Below, in pieces: positions 36,909 through 44,725 of a stretch of DNA of 64,000 bases (position 1 is the stretch's first letter; each line of letters opens with the position of its first letter). A model generated the notes under the pieces. It did no database searches and was not told where the DNA came from. It saw only the letters and a list, made by a program, of their open reading frames with translations. The position numbers and the translations under genes were made by a program. Source of the stretch: Gammaproteobacteria bacterium (GTDB lineage Bacteria; Pseudomonadota; Gammaproteobacteria; Pseudomonadales; Azotimanducaceae); the NCBI GenBank assembly GCA_009837185.1, contig VXUA01000071.1, positions 1 to 64,000 on the forward strand, written 5' to 3'.

Positions 36909-37339
36909 TGAATCTCAATTTAGAACACAACACCTCGAATGTGAACGATTCACAAATGATCCCTCTAATCAATGTAGTGTTTTTGATGCTAGCATTCATT
37001 TTGATAACTGGAAATATCGAGAAATCGAGTGAAAAAAGTCCAGACATTCAAGAATTGGCTATCCCATCTTCCACTAGTAACCTGGATCAAGAACCTCACG
37101 ACGTAACCGTGACTCTAAACAAGTCTGGGTCAGTGTACGTTGATGAAACCGCAACCAGTATGGATGATTTCGCAGATCAGTTTCCACTTTCAGCGAGCGA
37201 TATTGCTGATGCCCAAGTCTTAATTAGAGCTGACGCCAGTGTTTCTGCACACACTACTAGAGAAGTGCTAAAAAAATTGAGAGACCTTGGATTGAGAAGA
37301 ATTTCCTTAGCTACTGTGCGTGCCTATTCATCGGATTGA
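36908..37339 (+). CDS. ExbD/TolR-family protein, second copy
   Basis: 143 residues, with the transmembrane segment I-P-L-I-N-V-V-F-L-M-L-A-F-I. The position of the essential Asp in this helix (P-L-I-D in copy one) is Asn here (P-L-I-N), so proton transfer through this copy may be impaired. The periplasmic domain keeps the T-V-x-L-x-x-x-G-x-V-Y-V-D strand. GTG start overlapping the stop of copy one. It probably forms a heterodimer with the first ExbD. Confidence 0.87.
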   Translation: MNLNLEHNTSNVNDSQMIPLINVVFLMLAFILITGNIEKSSEKSPDIQELAIPSSTSNLDQEPHDVTVTLNKSGSVYVDETATSMDDFADQFPLSASDIADAQVLIRADASVSAHTTREVLKKLRDLGLRRISLATVRAYSSD

Positions 37340-37454
37340 AACTTAGTCTGATTCGATTTTGTACTTGGTGATTGCAGAATTGCTCCCGATTACTGCGATT
37401 TACTGATCCGCTTACAATCTAGGAAGGAAATAAACAACAAATTTACTGTCACCT

Positions 37455-38180
37455 ATGGTAAACTCAAGGACTATCTGGACGTTTGCGATTGGATTATCGA
37501 TCCTAGCGCACTGCGTTGTCTTTGCAGTGTTCTACGAATGTGGTCAAAGCTATGGAGACGACGGATATCTTGAGGTTGAACTGTCGCTTGAAGAGTCCAA
37601 GAGAGACCAACAAACACAAACCAAACGGGCATTACCAGCGCCGCCAAGGCAGGAGGTTATGCCCCCAATGCCTGAACCAACCGAGTTGATTCCAATTGAC
37701 ATCGATTTAACTCCAACAATCGACATTTCACCTGAGGATTTTTCAGAGTTGCCGGAAATTTCGCTCGATGTTCAAAATTTGAACGAGTCATTTGATCCTT
37801 TAGGCGATTCCAACTTCATTTACTTTGGTACGGGTCCTACCGATGAATCTGCTAGAAAGAAGGGTTCGGAAAGCGTCGAAAGCAACTATCTGAAGCGTGT
37901 GAGTACCCGAATCCATAGGTTCAAACTGTACCCAAGAGAAGCTAGAATAGCTAAACAGGAAGGAACCGTCGTTATTCAATTAACGCTGGATTCAGATGGC
38001 CGAGTTCAAGACAAAAATATCACGTCTTCAAGTGGTATTGATTTGTTAGACGAAGCGGCTTTACAAATTATCACAAAAGCCGATCCGTTCCCTAAATTTC
38101 CTTCGGCGTTAGTAAAAATAATTGGAAATCAGCTCAAATTCTCGACGGCGATCAACTACAAATTGAGCGACTCCGATTAA
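37455..38180 (+). CDS. tonB: TonB-like energy transducer
   Basis: 241 residues: an N-terminal membrane anchor (about 7-26); a Pro-rich linker with acidic residues (A-L-P-A-P-P-R-Q-E-V-M-P-P-M-P-E-P); and a C-terminal TonB domain (about 150-235) with Y-P-R-E-A-R-I-A-K-Q-E-G-T-V-V-I-Q-L and S-S-G-I-D-L-L-D-E-A-A-L. It passes the energy of the ExbB/ExbD motor to outer-membrane receptors. Last gene of the receptor cluster, 115 nt after the second exbD. Confidence 0.88.
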   Translation: MVNSRTIWTFAIGLSILAHCVVFAVFYECGQSYGDDGYLEVELSLEESKRDQQTQTKRALPAPPRQEVMPPMPEPTELIPIDIDLTPTIDISPEDFSELPEISLDVQNLNESFDPLGDSNFIYFGTGPTDESARKKGSESVESNYLKRVSTRIHRFKLYPREARIAKQEGTVVIQLTLDSDGRVQDKNITSSSGIDLLDEAALQIITKADPFPKFPSALVKIIGNQLKFSTAINYKLSDSD

Positions 38181-38204
38181 CCGACAGCAAGCTAACGGCT
38201 TGAA

Positions 38205-38225
38205 CTTCTTCGAAAAAAGGAGAAG
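38205..38225. terminator. Possible hairpin between convergent tonB and ihfB
   Basis: CTTCTTC (38205-38211) and GGAGAAG (38219-38225) form a 7-bp stem with one G-T pair and a 7-base loop in the 52-base gap between two convergent stops. It lacks a T tract, so terminator activity is uncertain. Confidence 0.3.
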
Positions 38226-38232
38226 AGTCTAG

Positions 38233-38559
38233 TCAGTCGGCGACTGTCTCTAACGCAGAAGGATCAAAAACAACCGCGGCATGTTGTTGAACTGAATCGC
38301 GTAACTTCGGACTGACCTTAAAGTGAGGTACGTAAGTTTCAGGCAGGTTGACAGTCGCACCATTTCGTGGATCGCGCGCGACTCGTGCTGCACGTCGTCG
38401 TAACGAAAAGGTTCCAAATCCACGAATTTGGACTTCGTTGTCCATGACTAAAGATTCATCTAAGTGCGACACTATGAGACGTGTGCACTGCTTAATAGTC
38501 TCCTCGGCATATTCAGGATGTTGTCTGGCTATTCTTCGAACTACTTCTGACAATACCAT
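38233..38559 (-). CDS. ihfB: Integration host factor beta subunit
   Basis: 108 residues. This DNA-bending protein of the HU/IHF family forms a heterodimer with IHF alpha. Visible are I-R-G-F-G-T-F-S-L-R-R-R-A-A-R, the beta-arm motif R-D-P-R-N-G-A-T-V and the family-specific Y-V-P-H-F-K. It is directly downstream of rpsA (25 nt), the conserved gammaproteobacterial order. The C-terminal tail of about 15 residues is longer than in E. coli. Confidence 0.93.
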   Translation of the reverse strand: MVLSEVVRRIARQHPEYAEETIKQCTRLIVSHLDESLVMDNEVQIRGFGTFSLRRRAARVARDPRNGATVNLPETYVPHFKVSPKLRDSVQQHAAVVFDPSALETVAD

Positions 38560-38584
38560 CTATGGAACCTCGGTCGCTAAATAA

Positions 38585-40261
38585 TTACTTCTTCTTTAGT
38601 TGTGAGCGTATCAGCTCTCCAAAAGTAGTTGCGCGCGACTCTTCTTCCGTCTGTTGCTGGTACTCACGATGCGCTTCAGCTTCGTGGTCTTCCTCACTTT
38701 GCTTGATTGACAGCCACAACACTCGATTGCGATTGTCAACGGTCAAAATCTTCCCGACAATTCCGTCCCCTGCTTTCAACGCATGGCGAGCATCCTCTAC
38801 GTGGTCTTGAGAAATTTCACTTACGCGGACGACGCCTACAACACCCTCAGCTAACTCTACGGTCGCGTCTTGTTGTGTTACTTCCGAAACAACACCAGCG
38901 ACAACGGTGCCACGAGGATTAGCCTTAACATAATCACCGAAGCTGTCCACGTCAAGTTGCTTGATACCTAGACCGATACGCTCTCGCTCCACGTCGATAG
39001 CTAATACAACAGCGTCAACTTGCTCGCCGCGACTAAATCGTCGAATGACAGTTTCACCAGGTTCAGTCCAAGACATATCAGAGAGATGGACCAAACCGTC
39101 GACATTACCAGGTAAGCCGATAAAGATTCCAAAATCGGTGATGGATTTGACCTTTCCTGAGACTTTCTGACCAATCTCGTGTGTATCTCCAAATACTTCC
39201 CAAGGATTGTCTTTACACTGTTTCATCCCAAGAGAGACTCGACGACGTTCCTCATCGATGCCAAGTACCATAACTTCGATCGTGTCTCCGACAGTTACGA
39301 TCTTCGTAGGATTTACGTTTCGACTCGTCCAATCCATTTCAGACACGTGCACTAATCCTTCGACCCCGTCTTCAATTTCAGCAAAGCAACCGTAGTCTGT
39401 GATGTTGGTAACCGTTGCATACACCTTGGTTCGAGGAGGATAACGTTCCAAAATATCGCTCCACGGGTCCTCACCGAGTTGCTTCATGCCAAGGGATACA
39501 CGTGACTTGTCAGAATCGAACGAGAGTACTCTTACGGTGACTTCCTCGCCCACTGTTACAACTTCGCTGGGATGACGAACCCGTTTCCAGGCCATATCCG
39601 TAACGTGTAATAACCCGTCCACGCCGCCTAAGTCGACAAACGCGCCGTACTCTGTTAAATTCTTAACTGTGCCCTTAATGACTTGTCCCTCGGTAAGGGA
39701 TGCTAATAAAGCGTCTCGCTCTTCACTGTTCTCTGTTTCTAATACAGCGCGTCGAGAAACGACCACGTTGTTTCGGCGGGAATCCAGTTTGATGATTTGA
39801 AAGTCCATTTCTTCGCCTTCAATGTCCGTCGGTTCTTTCAGTGGTTTAAGATCAACCAACGAACCAGGAAGAAACGCACGGATATCCTCTATGAGGACCG
39901 TGAATCCACCTTTCACCTTGCTACAGAGTTTACCCCGAACTGCTTCTTGTCCTTCAAAAGCTTCTTCAAGCCGTTCCCATGTCTCCGCACGCTTTGCTTT
40001 TTCACGGGATAGTCTAGTCTCGCCGAAGCCGTCGTCCACGACTTCCATAGCTACTTTTACTTGATCGCCGACATTCAGATGGAAATTTCCTTCCACGTCG
40101 AGAAACTGTTCACGCGGAATGACACCTTCGGACTTTAAGCCAACGTGCATGGTTACATAATCATTGTCGATATCGACTACCGTTCCCACAACGATGGAAC
40201 CCGGTATCATCTCAACGGTTTCAACACTTTCTTCAAGTAGCTCAGCGAATGTTTCGGTCAT
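38585..40261 (-). CDS. rpsA: 30S ribosomal protein S1
   Basis: 558 residues, against 557 in E. coli. Six consecutive S1 RNA-binding domains are visible, for example [21 protein letters not shown], then [12 protein letters not shown] and [14 protein letters not shown]. It unfolds mRNA for initiation. Starts [12 protein letters not shown]. Upstream about 300 bases are free of minus-strand genes and include a 6-bp hairpin (40366-40371 / 40380-40385), perhaps part of the rpsA leader. Confidence 0.97.
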   Translation of the reverse strand: MTETFAELLEESVETVEMIPGSIVVGTVVDIDNDYVTMHVGLKSEGVIPREQFLDVEGNFHLNVGDQVKVAMEVVDDGFGETRLSREKAKRAETWERLEEAFEGQEAVRGKLCSKVKGGFTVLIEDIRAFLPGSLVDLKPLKEPTDIEGEEMDFQIIKLDSRRNNVVVSRRAVLETENSEERDALLASLTEGQVIKGTVKNLTEYGAFVDLGGVDGLLHVTDMAWKRVRHPSEVVTVGEEVTVRVLSFDSDKSRVSLGMKQLGEDPWSDILERYPPRTKVYATVTNITDYGCFAEIEDGVEGLVHVSEMDWTSRNVNPTKIVTVGDTIEVMVLGIDEERRRVSLGMKQCKDNPWEVFGDTHEIGQKVSGKVKSITDFGIFIGLPGNVDGLVHLSDMSWTEPGETVIRRFSRGEQVDAVVLAIDVERERIGLGIKQLDVDSFGDYVKANPRGTVVAGVVSEVTQQDATVELAEGVVGVVRVSEISQDHVEDARHALKAGDGIVGKILTVDNRNRVLWLSIKQSEEDHEAEAHREYQQQTEEESRATTFGELIRSQLKKK

Positions 40262-40562
40262 ATTCTCCCAAAGTTTCTGTAAGATAAAAAGTCAGGCATT
40301 GGAAACTGCATAAGCATAAAAATCCGTATGAGTGACAAAGCGGAGAAGCCACACGGACGAAGAATTGTGGGCTTGTACTCCCACAGAAATTTAGCTGTGT
40401 GCGACCGGACGAGTCGTACCCGTTCGTTGTCCCTAGCCAGAACTAGCGGTATTTTAACGAAGTGAGTCTAGGACTATTCGTGCTTTGTAGAGTCTTGTAC
40501 GAAAATCGGTATTTCGAGAGTACTTTGGTTTGATATAACTAACCGGAAAGGCTAGTGATTTT
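40262..40562. other. Divergent regulatory region of rpsA and the ankyrin gene
   Basis: About 300 bases with no coding frame I can support. It contains the hairpin TGTGGG (40366-40371) / CCCACA (40380-40385). In the transcribed strand of rpsA this sits about 105-120 nt upstream of the start codon, so it could be part of the leader through which S1 controls its own translation. That role is inference. Confidence 0.35.
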
Positions 40563-41585
40563 CTGAATTTCGGTCTCGCCACTGCCAAGAAAGGTAGTTT
40601 ATCGGAGGTCAAACAGATACTGCATCAACGACCCGAATGGTTACACCGAATCGGACCGCATGGACGTACGATGCTCTGGGAAGCAGCACATCAAGGTAGA
40701 ACGGAAACAGTACAACTTTTGCTTGAGTTTGGTGCAGATCCTGACGTGTGGGGATGCTACTTCACGCCGATGTTTGTTGAAGTTAGTGCGTATGTCGCAG
40801 CAGTCTGGAAAAACAGAACAGACACAGTGAAATTTCTCCACGAACGATATCAACCGTTAGATCTCTTTTCCGCTGTATTCTTGGGCGAATACGAGAGAGT
40901 CACGAAACTCATTGACGTTCAACCCGATCGAGTCAATCAAGAGAAACTGCAACACGACCGAGACTTAGGATTCACCTCTCTACATTACGCAATCAGTGGT
41001 AGTTACAGCAACATATTAAAGTTACTTCTAAAACGTGGTGCGAAGCCAGCACCTCACACACAATGGTTAGTGAAGTTCGCGCTTTGGCGAGGAAATCTTG
41101 ACGTTCTTCACGTCCTCTTGGAGGCGGGAATCATTCCAGATCGATTGAAGTGGGAACCAATATTCGTAAAAAATTCCAAACTTCTAGATGTACTACTACG
41201 TTTTAACATCACCATAGATCCAAACGAGTCAGAAAATGGTTGGCCACCATTGGTATACGAATCCCGGGGCGATCGAGGCGGAAACATTAAAAACATTCAG
41301 GAACTGTTAAATATAGGTGCTGACGTGAACATTCGAAACCACAAAGGGGAAACCGCATTACATTGTGCCAGCAAAGCCGGTTTCGGTACCGTAGTTGAAC
41401 TTCTCTTGGCAAACGGAGCTCACATTGACTTACTAGACCACAACGGAAACACACCTTTACAACATGCACTTCGATCAACCATCAAGTCTCGTTCAAAACG
41501 TGCATCCGTGATTTCAACTCTATTACGGCATGGCGCAGACATCGCGAATTTAAGCGAGCACGAGCGAAGAAAACTCGACGTATGA
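40563..41585 (+). CDS. Ankyrin-repeat protein, start uncertain
   Basis: At least 304 residues (from the first ATG, 40671). The frame continues upstream with an ankyrin-like first repeat (G-S-L-S-E-V-K-Q-I-L, then G-R-T-M-L-W-E-A-A), so translation should begin earlier; the only candidate start-like codon before a stop is CTG at 40563. Later repeats are clear: F-T-S-L-H-Y-A-I-S-G-S-Y-S-N-I-L-K-L-L-L, and K-G-E-T-A-L-H-C-A-S-K-A-G-F with V-V-E-L-L-L-A-N-G-A. The middle repeats are degenerate. No signal peptide. It sits on the opposite strand between cmk and rpsA, which are normally adjacent, so it looks inserted. The target is unknown. Confidence 0.7.
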   Translation: MNFGLATAKKGSLSEVKQILHQRPEWLHRIGPHGRTMLWEAAHQGRTETVQLLLEFGADPDVWGCYFTPMFVEVSAYVAAVWKNRTDTVKFLHERYQPLDLFSAVFLGEYERVTKLIDVQPDRVNQEKLQHDRDLGFTSLHYAISGSYSNILKLLLKRGAKPAPHTQWLVKFALWRGNLDVLHVLLEAGIIPDRLKWEPIFVKNSKLLDVLLRFNITIDPNESENGWPPLVYESRGDRGGNIKNIQELLNIGADVNIRNHKGETALHCASKAGFGTVVELLLANGAHIDLLDHNGNTPLQHALRSTIKSRSKRASVISTLLRHGADIANLSEHERRKLDV

Positions 41586-41607
41586 CTAAGAGCTGATTCG
41601 CCCAGTC

Positions 41608-42411
41608 CTATCGCTTCTCGGTACTGGCATTAACTAGATTACGTTCATTCGCAAGTCTGATGACTTCATCAACCGTTTCCACAACTGACATGTTTGAACT
41701 ATCTAAGCGAACAGCGTCTTCCGCTGGTTCTGCAGGTGCGACTTCGCGCAATCGATCTGTACGATCTCTTGCCTCCATCAAGTCGCGAATATTTTGAAAC
41801 TCTGAGTCCGGTAAATGTAACTGCTGCAATCGTCTTTGAGCTCTCATATCAAGATTCGCTTCCAAAAATATCTTCAGTTCTGCCTCTGGAAATATTTCAG
41901 TTCCCATGTCCCTCCCATCAGCTACTAACCCAGGTGCAACTTGATGCTTTCGCTGTATTGGTTTGAGTATTTCGCGAATTCTTTGCGAAGCAGCAACGAT
42001 AGCTGCATTACGCGAGACCACGTCAGATCGGATGGTTCTAGTAATGTTATCGCCATTCCAATATACGTCACGTTGCAGACGTTGCGAATCAATTAAGACG
42101 AGTTCTCTGTTTTTACCAATCATAGATTCTGACAGCCAGTCTTGTTGGGTCGCGTCTACTCCAGCGTTAGAGTACGTAATTCTTACCCGTTTTGATAGCA
42201 GTGTCTCAATTGCTTCTTCATTATCGATGTCGATCGCGAGTTCTTTTACTAAGAAAGCAGTAATACGATAAAAAAGCCCGCTATCAAGTAGATTCCACCC
42301 GAGTGTAGTTGCCACTTCGGTTGCTACAGTACCTTTGCCCGAAGCAGCTAAGCCATCAATCGCAATTACAGGAATTATCGAGTCCTTGGAAGCGGAGGTG
42401 TGCTTGGTCAG
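41608..42411 (-). CDS. cmk: Cytidylate kinase with non-standard start
   Basis: It phosphorylates CMP and dCMP. The P-loop G-L-A-A-S-G-K-G-T and preceding strand P-V-I-A-I-D lie upstream of the first GTG (42315), so a start there would give a dead enzyme. No ATG, GTG or TTG precedes the P-loop in frame after the hisC stop. CTG at 42411 has GGAG 8 nt upstream and gives 267 residues; ATT or ATA near 42375 would match the E. coli N terminus better in length. Other motifs: L-L-D-S-G-L-F-Y-R, R-S-D-V-V-S-R-N-A-A-I-V-A and A-D-G-R-D-M-G-T. Convergent with the ankyrin gene. Confidence 0.85.
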   Translation of the reverse strand: MTKHTSASKDSIIPVIAIDGLAASGKGTVATEVATTLGWNLLDSGLFYRITAFLVKELAIDIDNEEAIETLLSKRVRITYSNAGVDATQQDWLSESMIGKNRELVLIDSQRLQRDVYWNGDNITRTIRSDVVSRNAAIVAASQRIREILKPIQRKHQVAPGLVADGRDMGTEIFPEAELKIFLEANLDMRAQRRLQQLHLPDSEFQNIRDLMEARDRTDRLREVAPAEPAEDAVRLDSSNMSVVETVDEVIRLANERNLVNASTEKR

Positions 42412-42431
42412 AAAATTTTCTCCGGCGCAGT

Positions 42432-43520
42432 CTAATTTATAAGAATTTGTTCGAGCGTAGCTACGAATCTCTTGTTTTCTTCGGGAAGACCGATCGTAAC
42501 TCGTAAGTGGTTCTGTAAATTGTAATTCGCAAGAGTTCGAACGAATATTCCTCGTTTTTTCAATACTGTGTTAATCGGTGCTGCCTCACGACCACAATTG
42601 AAAGTGATGAAGTTCGTTTGTGAATCGAGGTACTCTAGACCCATTCTTTCAAATTCGCGATATAGATAGGCGCGACCAGTCTCATTCAACTCCAAGCACT
42701 TTTGGACATAGGCTCGGTCGTCTAACGCTACTTCCGCCGCAGTCAACGCTAAGCTATTCACATTGAACGGCGGACGAATTCGATTGAGCATCTCGCACAT
42801 AGATTCCGACGATATTCCATACCCTACTCGTAGTCCGGCTAATCCATAAACCTTTGAAAATGTCCTAGTGAGAATGACGTTCGGATACTCTTGACAGAGT
42901 TGCACGCTATTCGAAAAGTTAGAGTTTCGCACATATTCAAAGTAAGCTTCGTCCAAAACGACCCAAATCCTTTGAGGTAAAGCATCAAGAAAAGCTACAA
43001 GTTCTTCGTGTTCCGTACAAGTACCTAACGGATTACCAGGATTGGTGACAAAAATGAGTCGAGTACTAGCGGTAATTGCACCAAGCATCGCTGAGAAGTC
43101 TATCTTCCAGTTCTTAGCTGAAACGGTGACTAAATTTCCGTGCGTTGCGTAGACAAGGATTGGATATAGCGTAAAACAATATTCATCTACTATAACCTCG
43201 GAATTTGGGGAAAGCGTAACCTTGGTGATAAGATCTAAAACGCCGCTAGAGCCTGCAGCAAGTGTGATCTGAAACACCGATACACCCAACCGCTCGGCTA
43301 ACTGGGACTTCAAACGTAAGCCATCTGAATCAGGGTAACGGTTGAGTGAACATTGTGCTTGTTCTAACGCATCAAGCACCTTCAAACTTGGACCACGAGG
43401 ATTCTCGTTGCACGCTAACTGAAGAACGTCCTCGAATCCAGAGTCTGGCTGTGTCCCATCATTTACCGTAGACGGGACGAACGAAGGTAGTTTGGAAATG
43501 CTCTCGTTGACGTTGTTCAT
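42432..43520 (-). CDS. hisC: Histidinol-phosphate aminotransferase (HisC2 type)
   Basis: About 362 residues from ATG 43520; a TTG seven codons earlier is possible. It is a fold-type I PLP enzyme: A-C-N-E-N-P-R-G-P-S near the start, T-N-P-G-N-P-L-G-T, V-V-L-D-E-A-Y-F-E-Y and the cofactor lysine in R-T-F-S-K-V-Y-G-L-A-G-L-R-V-G-Y-G. In this serC-hisC-(aroA)-cmk neighbourhood the enzyme often also serves aromatic amino acids. No pheA, tyrA or aroA lies between it and its neighbours here. Confidence 0.92.
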   Translation of the reverse strand: MNNVNESISKLPSFVPSTVNDGTQPDSGFEDVLQLACNENPRGPSLKVLDALEQAQCSLNRYPDSDGLRLKSQLAERLGVSVFQITLAAGSSGVLDLITKVTLSPNSEVIVDEYCFTLYPILVYATHGNLVTVSAKNWKIDFSAMLGAITASTRLIFVTNPGNPLGTCTEHEELVAFLDALPQRIWVVLDEAYFEYVRNSNFSNSVQLCQEYPNVILTRTFSKVYGLAGLRVGYGISSESMCEMLNRIRPPFNVNSLALTAAEVALDDRAYVQKCLELNETGRAYLYREFERMGLEYLDSQTNFITFNCGREAAPINTVLKKRGIFVRTLANYNLQNHLRVTIGLPEENKRFVATLEQILIN

Positions 43521-43628
43521 GATTAGTGAGACACGACTCAAAAATAACCGCTGGAATAGATGAAAGATGCAAGAAGCGCTGAGTCGTCGAGAAACAGAGT
43601 AAAGAGTCTCTGCATCAGCACGAATCGC

Positions 43629-44699
43629 TCAGCTTTTCCGTTGTTCAAAGTCTGCTAAGAACTCTACTAAAGCATCAACGGCCTGCATAGGAACACCGTT
43701 GTACAAGCTCGCACGAAATCCCCCTACGGCTCGATGCCCCTTTAAATGATGGATACCGGCGTTTTCTGCCGCGTCAAGCAACGGTCGGTGTAGAGCATCG
43801 TCCGTGAGTGTAAAAGTAACACTGACAGATGACCTAAAACGAGATTCAATAACTGAACGATAGAGCACACTTCCGTCAATTAGATCGTATAGTTTTCGCG
43901 ATTTCATTTCGCACTGTGTTTGCATCTCTTTCACCCCACCTTGTGCTGAGATCCAATCGAACATTAAACCAGCTATGTACCACGCAAATGTGTTTGGTGT
44001 GTTAAACATTGAGGTGTTCTTGGCATGAATCGCATAGTTCAAATACTCTGATTCGTGCTCCAGAGGTTCGGGACACAAGTCTTTTCGAACTATAACGATA
44101 GCCAGTCCTGATGGACCGAAATTCTTCTGCGCACAGGCGTAAATGAGTCCAAATCTGTCAACTTCCATCGGTCGTGTAAGAAAGTCTGAAGACGCATCGA
44201 CCACGAGCGGTACACTATCTACACTTGGAAATTCGTGATATTGGACACCAGAAATCGTTTCATTCGAAGTGATATACAGGTATTTCGAGCCTGAGTGACG
44301 TCGCCACGTCGACTCGGATGGAATGTGATCGTGCGCGGATGCAACAGACTTCGCATCACGCAAGCGTTCGGCTTCGTGCAGTGCTTTCTGAGACCAGATA
44401 CCAGTATCTACGTATTCAACGACTTCACCGGGTGCTGCTAAGTTGAGCGGAATCATGGTGAACTGTAGCCTAGCGCCTCCTTGCAGGAACAACACATGAT
44501 AGTCTTCGCCAATGTGAAGCAATTGCCGTAATGAGTGTTCAGCGCGCGAAGCAATGTCCATGAACGTACTCGAACGGTGGCTAATTTCCATTACGGACAT
44601 TCCAGTGCTACGATAATCGAGAAGATCACGCTGAATCTCGGTCATGACCTCCGTGGGAAGTGCCGCCGGGCCAGCCGAGAAATTGTGTGCTCGAGGCAT
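43629..44699 (-). CDS. serC: Phosphoserine aminotransferase
   Basis: About 356 residues. It converts 3-phosphohydroxypyruvate to phosphoserine and also acts in PLP synthesis. N terminus H-N-F-S-A-G-P-A-A-L-P, then L-F-L-Q-G-G-A-R-L-Q-F and the PLP lysine in A-C-A-Q-K-N-F-G-P-S-G. C terminus G-H-R-A-V-G-G-F-R-A-S-L-Y-N is family-specific. It follows gyrA by 26 nt, the usual order. ATG at 44699 chosen over the TTG just before. Confidence 0.95.
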   Translation of the reverse strand: MPRAHNFSAGPAALPTEVMTEIQRDLLDYRSTGMSVMEISHRSSTFMDIASRAEHSLRQLLHIGEDYHVLFLQGGARLQFTMIPLNLAAPGEVVEYVDTGIWSQKALHEAERLRDAKSVASAHDHIPSESTWRRHSGSKYLYITSNETISGVQYHEFPSVDSVPLVVDASSDFLTRPMEVDRFGLIYACAQKNFGPSGLAIVIVRKDLCPEPLEHESEYLNYAIHAKNTSMFNTPNTFAWYIAGLMFDWISAQGGVKEMQTQCEMKSRKLYDLIDGSVLYRSVIESRFRSSVSVTFTLTDDALHRPLLDAAENAGIHHLKGHRAVGGFRASLYNGVPMQAVDALVEFLADFEQRKS

Positions 44700-44725
44700 C
44701 AAGAAGTTAGAGGAATACCAAGACT

